A DNA stretch of 64,000 nt from Rhizobium phaseoli (GCF_003985125.1 NZ_ML133568.1:186001-250000), one strand, 5' to 3'. Counted from the stretch's first letter, positions 17,914 to 26,941 are shown. Notes: generated by a model from the sequence alone, not told the origin. Program-made: numbers and translations.

Positions 17914-19380
17914 TCAGCCGGCCTGTTTCAGCGCCGCCTTTTCCGCACGCAGCTCTTCGATCGAGCGGACGCTGCGGCGTGCTGCACCCGCCCAGTCGCG
18001 GGTCTGCACCTTGGATTTCGACAGCCGCTCCTTGGCGGCCGGCACGGCATCGGCATATTGCGGCAGCCAGCGCGCCTGGGCAACGACCATCTCGTCGACC
18101 ATCTGCCAGACCTCCTCGGGCGTCGAGACGGCGCCGACCAGCGGATCGTGCAGCACGGCGAGCTTCAGAAGGTCGATGTCGCCGGAGATCGCCGCATGCA
18201 CCGACATGCGCTGGACGTTGATCGAGGCAATGCAGGTCGCCGCGCAGGCTTCCGGCAGGGTGACGCCCGAGACCATGTTGATGCCGAAGCGGTCGACGAA
18301 GCCGGGCGATTCGATGATCGCATCGGCCGGCAGGTTGGTGATGACGCCATTGTTCTTGACATTGAAATGGCCGCGATAGACCCGGTTGGTCTCAAGCGCC
18401 TCGAGAATATGGCTTGCATGTTCGTTCGAGCGCTTGGCTGGATCGATCGGCTTGCCGGCGGATTCCAGGAATTGCGGAAATTCCGTCTCGAACCAGTTGC
18501 GCGTTTCGGTGGAATAGCGGAGATAGCCGCCGGTCTCGCCGTGGATCCAGTCGGACATGTCGATCCAGCGGGTAATTTCCTCCGGCCGCTTGCGGTACCA
18601 GGGCAGGTATTCGGAAAGATGGCCGTTGCTCTCGGTCGAATAGACGCCGAAACGCTTCAGCACGTCGATGCGCAATTTCTCCTGCTGCGAATAAACAGGG
18701 TGCGCCTCGAAGGCGGCGATGAGCTCATCCTTGCCGATCTTGCGGCCGTTGAGGCGCAGGTCGATGAACCAGGTCTGGTGGTTGATGCCGGAGCAGACAT
18801 AGTCGAGTTCACCAAGCGATTTGGCGCCGAGCACCTCGGCGATCTGTTCGGCGCCGTGCTGGACGCCGTGGCAGAGGCCGACCGTATCGACCCTGCCATA
18901 TTCGATCGCCGCCCAGGTGTTCATCGCCATCGGATTGGCATAGTTCAGGAACTTCGCACCCGGCTCGGCGACCTCGCGGATATCCTTGCAGAAGTCGAGG
19001 ATGACGGGGATGTTGCGCTGGCCGTAGAGGATGCCGCCGGCGCAGATCGTATCGCCGACACACTGGTCGATGCCGTATTTCAGCGGAATTCTGATATCGT
19101 CGGCATAGGCCTCGAGGCCGCCGACGCGCACACAGCTGATGATGTAGCGCGCCCCTGCCAGCGCCTGGCGCCGGTTGGTGGTCGCCGTCACCTTGGTCGG
19201 CAGCCCGTTCGACTCGACGATGCGGTCGAGGATCGCCTTGATCATTTCGAGATTGTGTTCGCTGAGATCGGTCAGCGCGAATTCGACGTCGCGGAACTCC
19301 GGAACGCACAATATGTCGGTGAACAGCTTCTTGGTGAAACCGACGCTGCCCGCACCGATGATAGCGATTTTGAAACTCAT
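17914..19380 (-). CDS. GH4-family glycosidase, first gene of the agp operon
   Basis: The ATG at 19380 is preceded by GAGGTG at six bases. The 488-residue protein has the GH4 layout: GAGSVGF nucleotide loop (9-15), ANPMAMNTWA, the metal Cys in GLCHGVQ (C170), and SGINHQTWF. It needs NAD and a divalent metal like other GH4 enzymes. The motif CHGV differs from the CHSV of the second GH4 gene in this operon. From recalled family data, CHG- is the alpha-glucuronidase type and CHS- the alpha-galactosidase type, so its substrate may differ. It is the first gene after the divergent agpT control region. Confidence 0.85.
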   Translation of the reverse strand: MSFKIAIIGAGSVGFTKKLFTDILCVPEFRDVEFALTDLSEHNLEMIKAILDRIVESNGLPTKVTATTNRRQALAGARYIISCVRVGGLEAYADDIRIPLKYGIDQCVGDTICAGGILYGQRNIPVILDFCKDIREVAEPGAKFLNYANPMAMNTWAAIEYGRVDTVGLCHGVQHGAEQIAEVLGAKSLGELDYVCSGINHQTWFIDLRLNGRKIGKDELIAAFEAHPVYSQQEKLRIDVLKRFGVYSTESNGHLSEYLPWYRKRPEEITRWIDMSDWIHGETGGYLRYSTETRNWFETEFPQFLESAGKPIDPAKRSNEHASHILEALETNRVYRGHFNVKNNGVITNLPADAIIESPGFVDRFGINMVSGVTLPEACAATCIASINVQRMSVHAAISGDIDLLKLAVLHDPLVGAVSTPEEVWQMVDEMVVAQARWLPQYADAVPAAKERLSKSKVQTRDWAGAARRSVRSIEELRAEKAALKQAG

Positions 19381-19531
19381 GATCTTCACCTCGACCCGAT
19401 GGAATGCTAGAGAAAATATGGTTGTGAGGGATCAGGCCGCATGCCGGCGCATGTGGTTTAAAGAGCCGTAAAAGCTGCCTGTTTTCCTCCCGGCCGCTGT
19501 CTCGGCCGCGTTCTCCTCGTTTTGTTGAGCG

Positions 19532-19575
19532 GGATTATGCCCGAATCCGGCGGGCCGACCAGAGAAGGATTATGC
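19532..19575. promoter_or_regulatory. Direct repeat GGATTATGC, candidate AgpT operator
   Basis: The nonamer GGATTATGC occurs at 19532-19540 and again at 19567-19575, 35 bp apart, in the 211-bp region between the GH4 gene and the AraC gene. AraC-family activators commonly bind directly repeated half-sites. The second copy lies 17 bp before the agpT start, so autoregulation is possible. The assignment rests on repetition and position only. Confidence 0.4.
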
Positions 19576-19591
19576 TTTCAGGGGTAATTTT

Positions 19592-20467
19592 GTGCTGCAG
19601 GATTTGATCGCCAACGGACAGTCGATGAGGACGGTTTCGCTGCCCCGCGGACGCCAGCGTCTGCACGCCATGCCGACCAGCGCCGGCTACGAAGTGCGGG
19701 AGAACGAGACCTATGACTGGGACGGCCGAAAACGCGGCCAAACCCCGTTCACGGTGCTGCAGCACACGATCAGCGGCAGCGGCCGGCTGCGCTACTTGAA
19801 TCGCAATTATCGTCTCCAGGGCGGCGACACGCTGCTGGTGCTCGTGCCGCACAATCACCGCTACTGGCTGGAGAAGGGCGAGCGCTGGGAGTATTTCTGG
19901 ATCTCGATGAATGGCGAGGAAACCCTGCGCATCCACCAGCTGGTGCTGTCGACCGCCGGCCCGGTGCTGAAGCTGCAGCCTTCGACCATCGATCATCTCG
20001 CCGATTGCAGCCTGCGTCTCGTCAAGGGCGCGGCCTCGCCGGGTGCGGCCTCGGCGATCGCCTATGAAGCGGCGATGGCGCTCTATGACGACGTCTTCAA
20101 CTCGCCGGCCTTTGCCGCCGAACTCAGCCCGATGCAGCCGGTGATCGACCATATCAACACCAATCTCGACAAGCCGCTGCCGGTCAACGAACTCGCCGCC
20201 ATCGTCGGCCTCAGCCGCGCGCATTTCTCCCGCAGCTTCGCCGAAAGCGAAGGCGTGCCGCCGGCCGAATTCGTGCTGCAGCAGCGGCTGCAGCGCGCCG
20301 TCAAGCTGCTGACCAAGGCGGATTTCCTGCCGGTCAAGGAGGTCGCCATCATGTGCGGCTTCGAGGACGCCAATTATTTCTCGAAGGTCTTCCGCCGCAT
20401 CTACGGCACCAATCCCACCGAATTCCGCACGACCGGCATGTATGCCAGCATCGGTCGGCCGAAATAG
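19592..20467 (+). CDS. agpT: AraC-family activator of alpha-galactoside use
   Basis: A GTG start at 19592 (AGGGG eight bases upstream) gives 291 residues. The first half is a cupin-like sugar-sensing domain (GDTLLVLVPHNHRYWLEKGERWEYFWI). The last 100 residues are two helix-turn-helix units: KPLPVNELAAIVGLSRAHFSRSFAES and LPVKEVAIMCGFEDANYFSKVFRRIYGTNPTEFR. It is divergent from the agp operon exactly as AgpT is in Sinorhizobium meliloti, where an AraC-like protein is needed for alpha-galactoside induction. It probably activates the leftward operon when galactosides are present. Confidence 0.87.
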   Translation: MLQDLIANGQSMRTVSLPRGRQRLHAMPTSAGYEVRENETYDWDGRKRGQTPFTVLQHTISGSGRLRYLNRNYRLQGGDTLLVLVPHNHRYWLEKGERWEYFWISMNGEETLRIHQLVLSTAGPVLKLQPSTIDHLADCSLRLVKGAASPGAASAIAYEAAMALYDDVFNSPAFAAELSPMQPVIDHINTNLDKPLPVNELAAIVGLSRAHFSRSFAESEGVPPAEFVLQQRLQRAVKLLTKADFLPVKEVAIMCGFEDANYFSKVFRRIYGTNPTEFRTTGMYASIGRPK

Positions 20468-20469
20468 CG

Positions 20470-20488
20470 CCGGCCGCTGTGCGGCCGG
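20470..20488. terminator. Hairpin between convergent agpT and methyltransferase genes
   Basis: CCGGCCGC pairs perfectly with GCGGCCGG over a TGT loop, directly after the agpT stop and before the end of the leftward methyltransferase gene. There is no strong T-run on either side, so it may work weakly in both directions. Confidence 0.5.
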
Positions 20489-20492
20489 GTTC

Positions 20493-21554
20493 TCAGGCCC
20501 GGACTTCGAACACCATGTTGAACGGCGTTTCGGTCGCCCGGCGGAAATGCTTGAAGCCGGCGTCGAGCGCCACCTTGCGCAGCCGCATCTCCCCCGCCTG
20601 GGCGCCCAGCCCGAGCCCCACCTCCTGGGAGAGCGATGCCGGCGTGCAGATCATCGTCGAGGCGCCGTAATAGACGCGTCCGACAGGATTGAGATTGTCC
20701 TTGAGATGATCATGGGCAAAGGGCTCGACGATCAGCCAGGTGCCGTTCGGCGCCAGCGTCTCCTTGACGTGCCGGCCGGCACCAACCGGATCACCCATGT
20801 CGTGCAGGCAGTCGAACATCGCGACCATATCATAATCGCGGCCCGGAAATTCCGCCGCCTTGCCCTGCTCGAAGGTGACGCGATCGGCGAGTCCGGCCTC
20901 TTTGGCGGCGGCCTTGGCTCTTTCGATCGACGGGCCGTGATAGTCGAAGCCGGTAAAATGCGAGGCGGGATAGGCCTGCGCCATCAGGATGGTCGAGGCG
21001 CCGTGACCGCAGCCGACATCGGCGACATTGGCGCCGGCCTTGAGCTTTTCGTCCATGCCGGCAAGCGCCGGAATCCATTCATTGATGAGATGGCTGTTGT
21101 AGCCCGGGCGGAAGAACCGCTCGGTGCCGCGGAACAGGCAGGTGCTGTGTTCATGCCAGCCGAGACCCTTGCCGGTGCGGAAGGCGTCGGCGATCTTCGG
21201 CTCGTCCATCCACATGGATTGCACCACTTCGAAGGCGCCGACGAAGAAGGCCGGGCTGTTTTCCTCGGCAAAGACCATCGCCTGTTCCGCCGTCATGCTG
21301 AAACGATCGGTCTTTTCGTCGTAAACGATATAATCCGCAGCCGCCTGGGCGCTCAGCCATTCCCTGACATAGCGCTCCTTGATCCCGGTTTTGGCGGCAA
21401 TCTGCTCAACGCTCATCGGCTTCCCGTCGGCCATTGCCTTGAACAGCCCCACCTTGTCGCCAAGCACGACCAAGGCCCCTGACACGGCGGCGCCGACATC
21501 GCCGACCAGACGGCCGACAAGCGCATCGAGTTTCTGCATATCTGGCTCACGCAT
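20493..21554 (-). CDS. Class I SAM-dependent methyltransferase with winged-helix N-terminal domain
   Basis: The start at 21554 follows GGGAGGTAACG, giving 353 residues. Residues 1-90 resemble the dimerisation/winged-helix part of small-molecule O-methyltransferases (AVSGALVVLGDKVGLFKAMADGKPMSVEQIAAKTGIKERYVREWL). The Rossmann core has VADVGCGHGAST as SAM motif I, FTGFDYHGPSIERAKAAA as motif II and MFDCLHDMGDP as motif IV. The substrate is not evident. The gene stands alone, convergent to agpT. Homologues exist widely in rhizobia without known function. Confidence 0.8.
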   Translation of the reverse strand: MREPDMQKLDALVGRLVGDVGAAVSGALVVLGDKVGLFKAMADGKPMSVEQIAAKTGIKERYVREWLSAQAAADYIVYDEKTDRFSMTAEQAMVFAEENSPAFFVGAFEVVQSMWMDEPKIADAFRTGKGLGWHEHSTCLFRGTERFFRPGYNSHLINEWIPALAGMDEKLKAGANVADVGCGHGASTILMAQAYPASHFTGFDYHGPSIERAKAAAKEAGLADRVTFEQGKAAEFPGRDYDMVAMFDCLHDMGDPVGAGRHVKETLAPNGTWLIVEPFAHDHLKDNLNPVGRVYYGASTMICTPASLSQEVGLGLGAQAGEMRLRKVALDAGFKHFRRATETPFNMVFEVRA

Positions 21555-21751
21555 CGTTACCTCCCGGGCGTGATAAGGGAGCCTTAAATTAGACTTTGCT
21601 GATGTGTAGTCAATCAACCCTGACTATCGCCCGATGAGGGTACGCATCAAAGGTCGCAGCAATTTCATGGGCTTGCTTTCTTCGGACGCGCTCACATCTT
21701 CATAGTGCTGCGCCAGAGCCAGATCAGAGTCTCAATGCCAGGTGGATATTC

Positions 21752-22069
21752 ATGCTTTCTGCAGCCCAGTGCCGTGCCGCGCGTGCTCTCATCGCCTGGT
21801 CCAAGCGGGATCTGTCGGAAGCCTCTAAGATAACCAAGGCGACGATTGCCGGTTTCGAGGCCGGAAGGCTTTTTCCTGACGAGCGAACGCTGCGGCATGC
21901 CAAGCGCGCCCTGGAAGAGGCTGGTGTGCTTTTCATTCCGGAAAATGGCGGCGGCGCCGGCGTTCGCTTGGCAAAACCGACATCGGCTTCTATAGACACG
22001 AACGAGACCGAGACGGTTCAATATGAAGAATATCTCAAAAACGACGCCCCTCCCGGCGCTGGCGGCTGA
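21752..22069 (+). CDS. Small XRE-like helix-turn-helix protein
   Basis: A 105-residue protein. Residues 3-60 form a Cro/C1-type helix-turn-helix: SAAQCRAARALIAWSKRDLSEASKITKATIAGFEAGRLFPDERTLRHAKRALEEAGVLFIPENGGGAGVRL. The C-terminal 35 residues look disordered. The stop codon is immediately followed by the ATG of the next gene, so they are co-transcribed. It probably regulates transcription locally; the target is unknown. The ribosome site (AGGTGG) is only moderate. Confidence 0.7.
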   Translation: MLSAAQCRAARALIAWSKRDLSEASKITKATIAGFEAGRLFPDERTLRHAKRALEEAGVLFIPENGGGAGVRLAKPTSASIDTNETETVQYEEYLKNDAPPGAGG

Positions 22070-22330
22070 ATGACGAAGAAGCAGAAGCTTGAGCACTCCG
22101 AACTGGCCGGAGAATTCACCGACGACGGCATCACCCTGCTCGTCGATATTTTTCGAACCGCCGGCAGCAACGAAGACTGGACGATGGAAGTCGTCACCCA
22201 GTCGGAAGACCTGATCCGCTGGGACGAGCCGTTTGCGACCGACCGGGAGGCTTTCGACGAATTCCTGGCGGTGGTGGCGCGCGACGGCATCCGGTCCTTT
22301 CTCGAGGACGAAGAACCTTCCGTGCATTGA
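22070..22330 (+). CDS. Conserved-looking small hypothetical protein
   Basis: An 86-residue acidic protein (LVDIFRTAGSNEDWTMEVVTQSEDLIRWDEPFATDREAFDEFLAVVARDGIRSFLEDE). No signal peptide, helix-turn-helix or membrane segment is visible. It starts directly after the stop of the XRE-like gene and is followed 11 bp later by another small gene. The three form a compact rightward unit. I do not recognise the family. The regular alternation of hydrophobic and charged residues suggests a folded cytoplasmic protein. Confidence 0.6.
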   Translation: MTKKQKLEHSELAGEFTDDGITLLVDIFRTAGSNEDWTMEVVTQSEDLIRWDEPFATDREAFDEFLAVVARDGIRSFLEDEEPSVH

Positions 22331-22341
22331 GGGGCAGCCCC

Positions 22342-22581
22342 GTGAAAAGCATCAATGATCTCGTCGCCTCGGCGAAAACCGTCTGCGACCGATACCGGGC
22401 CGGGCGAATGGAGCGCGAAACCGTGCGTGAATGGGTCCTCGGACTGGGCGCCTATCCATCGCCGCATGGGGAGCGCGTGCGCGAAGCGATGGAATGGTTC
22501 CGCCTGCACAATCGCGAGCCTGTTTCGGACGATATCGTGCTGGTGGACATCGACCGGCTGAAGGCGATTTCGGCGCCGTGA
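22342..22581 (+). CDS. Small hypothetical protein
   Basis: A GTG start at 22342 after GAGGGG gives 79 residues beginning VKSINDLVASAKTVCDRYRAGRMERETVREWV. It is rich in charged residues and has no recognisable domain or membrane segment. It follows the 86-residue hypothetical gene by 11 bp and probably shares its transcript. The function is unknown; the arrangement with an XRE-like gene would suit a regulatory or stress module. Confidence 0.55.
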   Translation: MKSINDLVASAKTVCDRYRAGRMERETVREWVLGLGAYPSPHGERVREAMEWFRLHNREPVSDDIVLVDIDRLKAISAP

Positions 22582-22843
22582 CGAGGAAGCGCTTTGCTTC
22601 AGCGGCGATCCGGACTAGCGCAATTGCGCCGTTACTCGGCGGCGTAGGACCAATGACGATCATGAGCCTTAGGCATAATGCGCTCATCGCAGCTTACATG
22701 CGAAGAGGGCTGGGGGTTCTGCGGGCTTCGGTAAACGTGACACGCTTACGAAGGCTGATATGAGTCCTGGATCTCAGGCGTGAAGCGCAAACCAAGCGCG
22801 GCTGGGTCAATTTAGTTCGTGCGATATGTAGAAGGAACAGCAC

Positions 22844-25405
22844 GTGGCAGCATTTCCGGAAAAGGCAAAGGTCGTCATCATCGGGCTCGGCGGCATCGTC
22901 GGCGCCTCCATCGCGCATCATCTCGTCGAGCGCGGATGGGACGATATCGTCGGCATCGACAAGTCGGGCATCCCGACCGATATCGGCTCCACAGCCCATG
23001 CCTCGGACTTCTGTTACACTACGAGCCACGACTATCTGTCGGTCTGGACGACGCAATATTCGATCGATTTCTACGAGAAGATGGGCCATTACGCCCGCAT
23101 CGGCGGCCTCGAAGTGGCCCGCACCGGCGACGATGCCTGGATGGAGGAAATCAAGCGCAAGCTGTCCTCGGCCCGCGCCTTCGGCACCCGCGCCCATTAT
23201 GTCAGCCCTGCCGAGATCAAGGAAAAGTTCCCGCTGATCGAGGAAGATCAGGTGATGGGTGGCCTCTTCGATCCGGATGCCGGCCTCGTCATCCCGCGCT
23301 CGCAGACCGTCGCCGGCAAGCTGGTCGATGCCGCCGAAAAGGCCGGCAAGCTGCAGGTGTTCGGCAACACGCCGGCGAAGTCGCTGATCGTCGAAGGCGG
23401 CCGCATCAAGGGCGTCGTCACCCATCGCGGCACGATCATGGCCGACCACGTCATCGTCTGCGCCGGCCTCTGGGGACGCCTGATCGCCGAGATGGTCGGC
23501 GAAGACCTGCCGGTCATGCCGGTCGATCACCCGCTCACCTTCTTCGGCCCCTATAACGAGTTCGAAGGCACCGGCAAGGAAATCGGCTTCCCACTGCTGC
23601 GCGACCAGGGCAACTCCGCCTATATGCGCGATACCGGCGACCCGGCGACCACCGAGGGCGGCCAGATCGAGTGGGGCTATTACGAAGCCAACAATCCGCG
23701 CATGTGCCATCCGCGCGAGCTTCTCGAAAAACACGAAGCCCGCCTTTCGCCGTCGCAGCGCGATCTCGAGATGGAACAGATCCTCGAGCCGCTCGAGCGC
23801 GCCATGGAACTGACGCCGATCCTCGGCGAACTCGGCTATAACGAAGGCCACTCCTTCAACGGCCTGCTGCAGGTTTCCGCCGCCGGCGGCGCCTCCTGCG
23901 GCGAGAGCCAGAAGGTGCGCGGCCTCTGGTATTGCGTTGCCATCTGGGTCAAGGACGGCCCGGGCTACGGCAAGCTGATCGCCGACTGGATGACCGACGG
24001 CCGCACCGAAATCGACCACAACAGCATCGACTACGCCCGCTTCTATCCGCACCAGTTGACCGAAGAATTCATCGAAGGCCGCTGCTACGAAGCCGCGCAG
24101 AAGATCTATTTCCCGGCCGTTCATACCCGCGAACCCTATCTATCCGGCCGCAACGCCAAGCGCTCGCCCTTCTACGAGCGCGAAAAGGAGCTGGGCGGCT
24201 ACTTCATGGAACTGGGCGGCTGGGAGCGTGCGCACGGCTATGCCGCCAACGAGCACCTGCTGGAGAAATACGGCGACCGCGTGCCGGTGCGCGAGAACGA
24301 ATGGGACAACCGCCATTTCTGGCGCGTGTCGAACGCCGAGCATCTGGCGATGAGCGAGGATTGCGGCATCGTCAATCTCAGCCACTTCCACATGGTCGAT
24401 ATCGAGGGACCTGACCATGTCGAACTGATGGAATGGCTGTGCGCCGCCAAGGTCGGCGGCGATGCCAATATCGGCAAGGGCGTCTACACCCACTTCCTCG
24501 ACGACGAAGGCATGGTCCGCGCCGACTTCACCGTCTTCCGCATGGCCGACCGCTGCCGTCTCGTCAACGGCGCCGATGCCGGCCCGCGCGACCTGCACTA
24601 TATGAGACGCGTCGCCCAGGATCGCGGCCTTGACGTGACGATCACCGACGTCTCGGAAAAATTCGTGACGGTCGGCATCTGGGGTCCGAACGCCCGCGAG
24701 ACGCTGAAAAAGGTCGTGACCGATCCGGCCGGGCTCGATCAGGAAAACTTCGCCTTCGCAGCCATCAAGCCGATCGAAATATCAGGCAAGACGGTCACCG
24801 CCTTCCGCATCTCCTATGTCGGCGAGCAGGGCTGGGAACTGCACATGAAGTACGAAGACGGCCTCGCCGTCTGGGACGCGCTGCGCTCGACCGGCGTGAT
24901 GGCCTTCGGCGTCGAAACCTATGCGAACTCGCGCCGCATGGAAAAGAGCCTGCGCCTGCAAAACGCCGACCTGCTGACCCAGTACAACCTGATCGAAGCC
25001 GATCTCGCCCGTCCGAAGGTCAAGGAAGCCGATTTCCGCGGCAAGGCGAAACATCTCGAATACAAGGCGCGCGAACACCAGCCGGCCATGCTCTGCACGC
25101 TTGTGATGACCGAGAATACCGACAAATCGGGCGTCAAGCGTTATCCGCTCGGCAACCTGCCTGTTGTCGATCCCGCCACCGGCGAGGTCCTGGTCGACGA
25201 GCTCGGCCGCCGCTCCTACACGACTTCGATCGCCTACGGCCCGACAGTCGGCAAGAACATTGCGCTCGCATACCTGCCCTGGTCCTATTGCCAGGTCGGA
25301 CGCAAGCTCAATGTCGAATACTTTGCCGAGACCTATCCGGTGGAAGTCGTCGGCGTCGGCTATAAGCCGATCTACGACCCGGAAAATCTGAAGCCGCGCA
25401 CTTAA
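22844..25405 (+). CDS. FAD-dependent dimethylglycine/sarcosine dehydrogenase-like enzyme with GcvT domain
   Basis: A GTG start preceded by AAGGA gives 853 residues. The N-terminal half is a DAO-type flavin domain (VVIIGLGGIVGASIAHHLVERG at 10-31, then VIVCAGLWGRLIAEMVG). From about residue 430 the protein is an aminomethyltransferase (GcvT) domain with a folate-binding type segment (DIEGPDHVELMEWLCAAKVGGD, FRISYVGEQGWELHM and a C-terminal barrel). Such enzymes oxidatively demethylate dimethylglycine or sarcosine and pass the one-carbon unit to tetrahydrofolate. It stands alone, preceded by 262 bp with no gene and followed by a terminator. The exact N-methyl substrate is not determinable. Confidence 0.85.
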   Translation: MAAFPEKAKVVIIGLGGIVGASIAHHLVERGWDDIVGIDKSGIPTDIGSTAHASDFCYTTSHDYLSVWTTQYSIDFYEKMGHYARIGGLEVARTGDDAWMEEIKRKLSSARAFGTRAHYVSPAEIKEKFPLIEEDQVMGGLFDPDAGLVIPRSQTVAGKLVDAAEKAGKLQVFGNTPAKSLIVEGGRIKGVVTHRGTIMADHVIVCAGLWGRLIAEMVGEDLPVMPVDHPLTFFGPYNEFEGTGKEIGFPLLRDQGNSAYMRDTGDPATTEGGQIEWGYYEANNPRMCHPRELLEKHEARLSPSQRDLEMEQILEPLERAMELTPILGELGYNEGHSFNGLLQVSAAGGASCGESQKVRGLWYCVAIWVKDGPGYGKLIADWMTDGRTEIDHNSIDYARFYPHQLTEEFIEGRCYEAAQKIYFPAVHTREPYLSGRNAKRSPFYEREKELGGYFMELGGWERAHGYAANEHLLEKYGDRVPVRENEWDNRHFWRVSNAEHLAMSEDCGIVNLSHFHMVDIEGPDHVELMEWLCAAKVGGDANIGKGVYTHFLDDEGMVRADFTVFRMADRCRLVNGADAGPRDLHYMRRVAQDRGLDVTITDVSEKFVTVGIWGPNARETLKKVVTDPAGLDQENFAFAAIKPIEISGKTVTAFRISYVGEQGWELHMKYEDGLAVWDALRSTGVMAFGVETYANSRRMEKSLRLQNADLLTQYNLIEADLARPKVKEADFRGKAKHLEYKAREHQPAMLCTLVMTENTDKSGVKRYPLGNLPVVDPATGEVLVDELGRRSYTTSIAYGPTVGKNIALAYLPWSYCQVGRKLNVEYFAETYPVEVVGVGYKPIYDPENLKPRT

Positions 25406-25417
25406 GCGCTGAAATCC

Positions 25418-25444
25418 CTGTGGCGCCCCATGCGGGCGCCACAG
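25418..25444. terminator. Hairpin terminator after the flavoprotein gene
   Basis: A perfect 11-bp stem, CTGTGGCGCCC paired with GGGCGCCACAG, loop CATGC. It lies between the rightward flavoprotein gene and the leftward PAP2 gene, so it probably serves both. The T-run is poor. Confidence 0.65.
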
Positions 25445-25462
25445 TCGTTCTAAGCCTGTGTT

Positions 25463-26200
25463 CTAGTCACCGTCGCCATTGCCGTTCTCGAGGCCATCGC
25501 CCGGGGCTCTGCTCGGGACGAAGCGCTTCGAGATCAGCCAGCAGCCGAGCGCCCAGAGTGCGCCCGCACACCATCCGGCGAAGACGTCGGTGGGATAGTG
25601 AACGCCGAGATAGATCCGGCTCAAGCCGATGATGACGGCGAGGAAAACGCCGGCGGCCATGACGAAGATCCGCGTCGAGCGGTAACGCTGCGTGCGGGCC
25701 AAGAGCGCGCCCAGCGTCAGATAGGTCACCGCCGAAACCATCGCATGGCCCGAGGGAAAACTGAGATCGCTGACCTCGACGAGATGCGGCACGATATCGG
25801 GGCGCGGCCGGGCGACGAGGATTTTCAGCGTCGTGCTCGCCAGCCATCCTGTCAGCACCGAGGAAAAGACGAAGATCGCGATCGGCCAGCGCCGGTCAAG
25901 CAAGAGATAGACTGTAACGAGAACGGTCATCAGCGAGAGAACGGTGATGCCACCGAGACTGGTGATGTCGCCGACGGCATGCGTCAGCCAGCCGGGGCCG
26001 ATCGGCACGCCAAGCTCACCCGGCTGTCGCAACGCCAGCAAGATCGTCTCGTCGAAACGGAGCGTCTCGCCTTCGAGTACCTCGCTCGTCAGCCGCTGCA
26101 GCACGAACAGCCCGCCGGCGATTGATGCCATGGTGATCAATGTCAGCGGTTCATATGCGCCGAGTCTCGCCCAAAATCCGCGTTGTTGAACCTCGCTCAT
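25463..26200 (-). CDS. PAP2-family membrane phosphatase
   Basis: A 245-residue inner-membrane protein with about six hydrophobic segments. The three acid-phosphatase signatures are complete: KILVARPRP (126-134), PSGH (149-152) and SRIYLGVHYPTD (194-205), with the catalytic His at 201. Family members dephosphorylate lipid phosphates such as phosphatidic acid or undecaprenyl pyrophosphate on the periplasmic side. It stands alone, convergent to the flavoprotein gene. The C-terminus (GDGLENGNGDGD) is an odd low-complexity tail. Confidence 0.85.
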   Translation of the reverse strand: MSEVQQRGFWARLGAYEPLTLITMASIAGGLFVLQRLTSEVLEGETLRFDETILLALRQPGELGVPIGPGWLTHAVGDITSLGGITVLSLMTVLVTVYLLLDRRWPIAIFVFSSVLTGWLASTTLKILVARPRPDIVPHLVEVSDLSFPSGHAMVSAVTYLTLGALLARTQRYRSTRIFVMAAGVFLAVIIGLSRIYLGVHYPTDVFAGWCAGALWALGCWLISKRFVPSRAPGDGLENGNGDGD

Positions 26201-26390
26201 CCCTGAGTTCGAACTCCCTTCTTATCATGCCGCTCTCCGCCAGATCGGCAAGGTGAGCCGCAAATTCAAGACCTTGCGACATTTGAGGCGTGTTCATAAT
26301 GGCATCCGCCGCCCATCCCGGCGGCTCGGTAGCAAAAGCTCAACCTTCTTTTGCTATCGCTGGAGCGATTGACCTGGAGAGGTTTCGGCG

Positions 26391-26933
26391 ATGAAAATTC
26401 TGACCGCGATGGTTCTGATGGCAGCCGTCCTGCCGCCGGTCTCGGCCTTCGGCGAGACCGAATGGATGGGCGGCGCAAGGCAATGGTCGGTCGGCTTTGC
26501 CAGCGAGCACCCTGCCTACTGCCGGCTGCTGTGGGACAGCGAACTGGGCAAGACGATGGAATTCCGCCAGAGCGGCACCGAAACCTTCTGGCTGGTCTCG
26601 AAGAACACGTGGGACATTCCCACCGGCACCACGACCGAGGTGACGCTGACCGATCGAGCGGCAACGAAGGTGGTCGCCGCCGAATTCTTCGACAAGAACA
26701 CGCTTCGCCTCTGGCCCAAAGGCAGCAACGGCAGCGGCGGACTGAAGAAAATCATCAAGAATTCCTTTGCTGGAACGCCTGACGTGCAATTGACCTTTGC
26801 CGGCGACGAAGGCGACTGGACGCTGCCGCTTTCGCGGGTGGACCAGCTCTATCCAACCTTCGCCCAGTGCCTCAAACGGCTCGAGGCCAGCGAGCCGGCC
26901 AAGCAGGATTCGGCAACAAGCAAACCGTTCTGA
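26391..26933 (+). CDS. Secreted hypothetical protein
   Basis: A 180-residue protein with a clear signal peptide (MKILTAMVLMAAVLPPVSAFG, probable cleavage before ETEW). The mature part has two cysteines (AYCRLL and AQCLKRL) that could pair in the periplasm, and beta-rich segments (TTTEVTLTDRAATKVVAAEFF). I do not recognise the family. The gene is convergent to the hutH-like gene, with eight bases between the stops. In the 190 bp upstream, between this gene and PAP2, I see nothing else. Confidence 0.65.
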   Translation: MKILTAMVLMAAVLPPVSAFGETEWMGGARQWSVGFASEHPAYCRLLWDSELGKTMEFRQSGTETFWLVSKNTWDIPTGTTTEVTLTDRAATKVVAAEFFDKNTLRLWPKGSNGSGGLKKIIKNSFAGTPDVQLTFAGDEGDWTLPLSRVDQLYPTFAQCLKRLEASEPAKQDSATSKPF

Positions 26934-26941
26934 CGACTCGC

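Noticed and set aside
17890..19410. Rightward 506-residue frame antisense to the GH4 gene
   Set aside because: It mirrors the codon positions of the GH4 gene, is rich in Arg, Asp and Gly without domain features, and has no ribosome site. The GH4 gene explains the region.
20442..21482. Rightward 346-residue frame opposite the methyltransferase gene
   Set aside because: It is an antisense shadow; the leftward methyltransferase has a SAM motif and a strong ribosome site.
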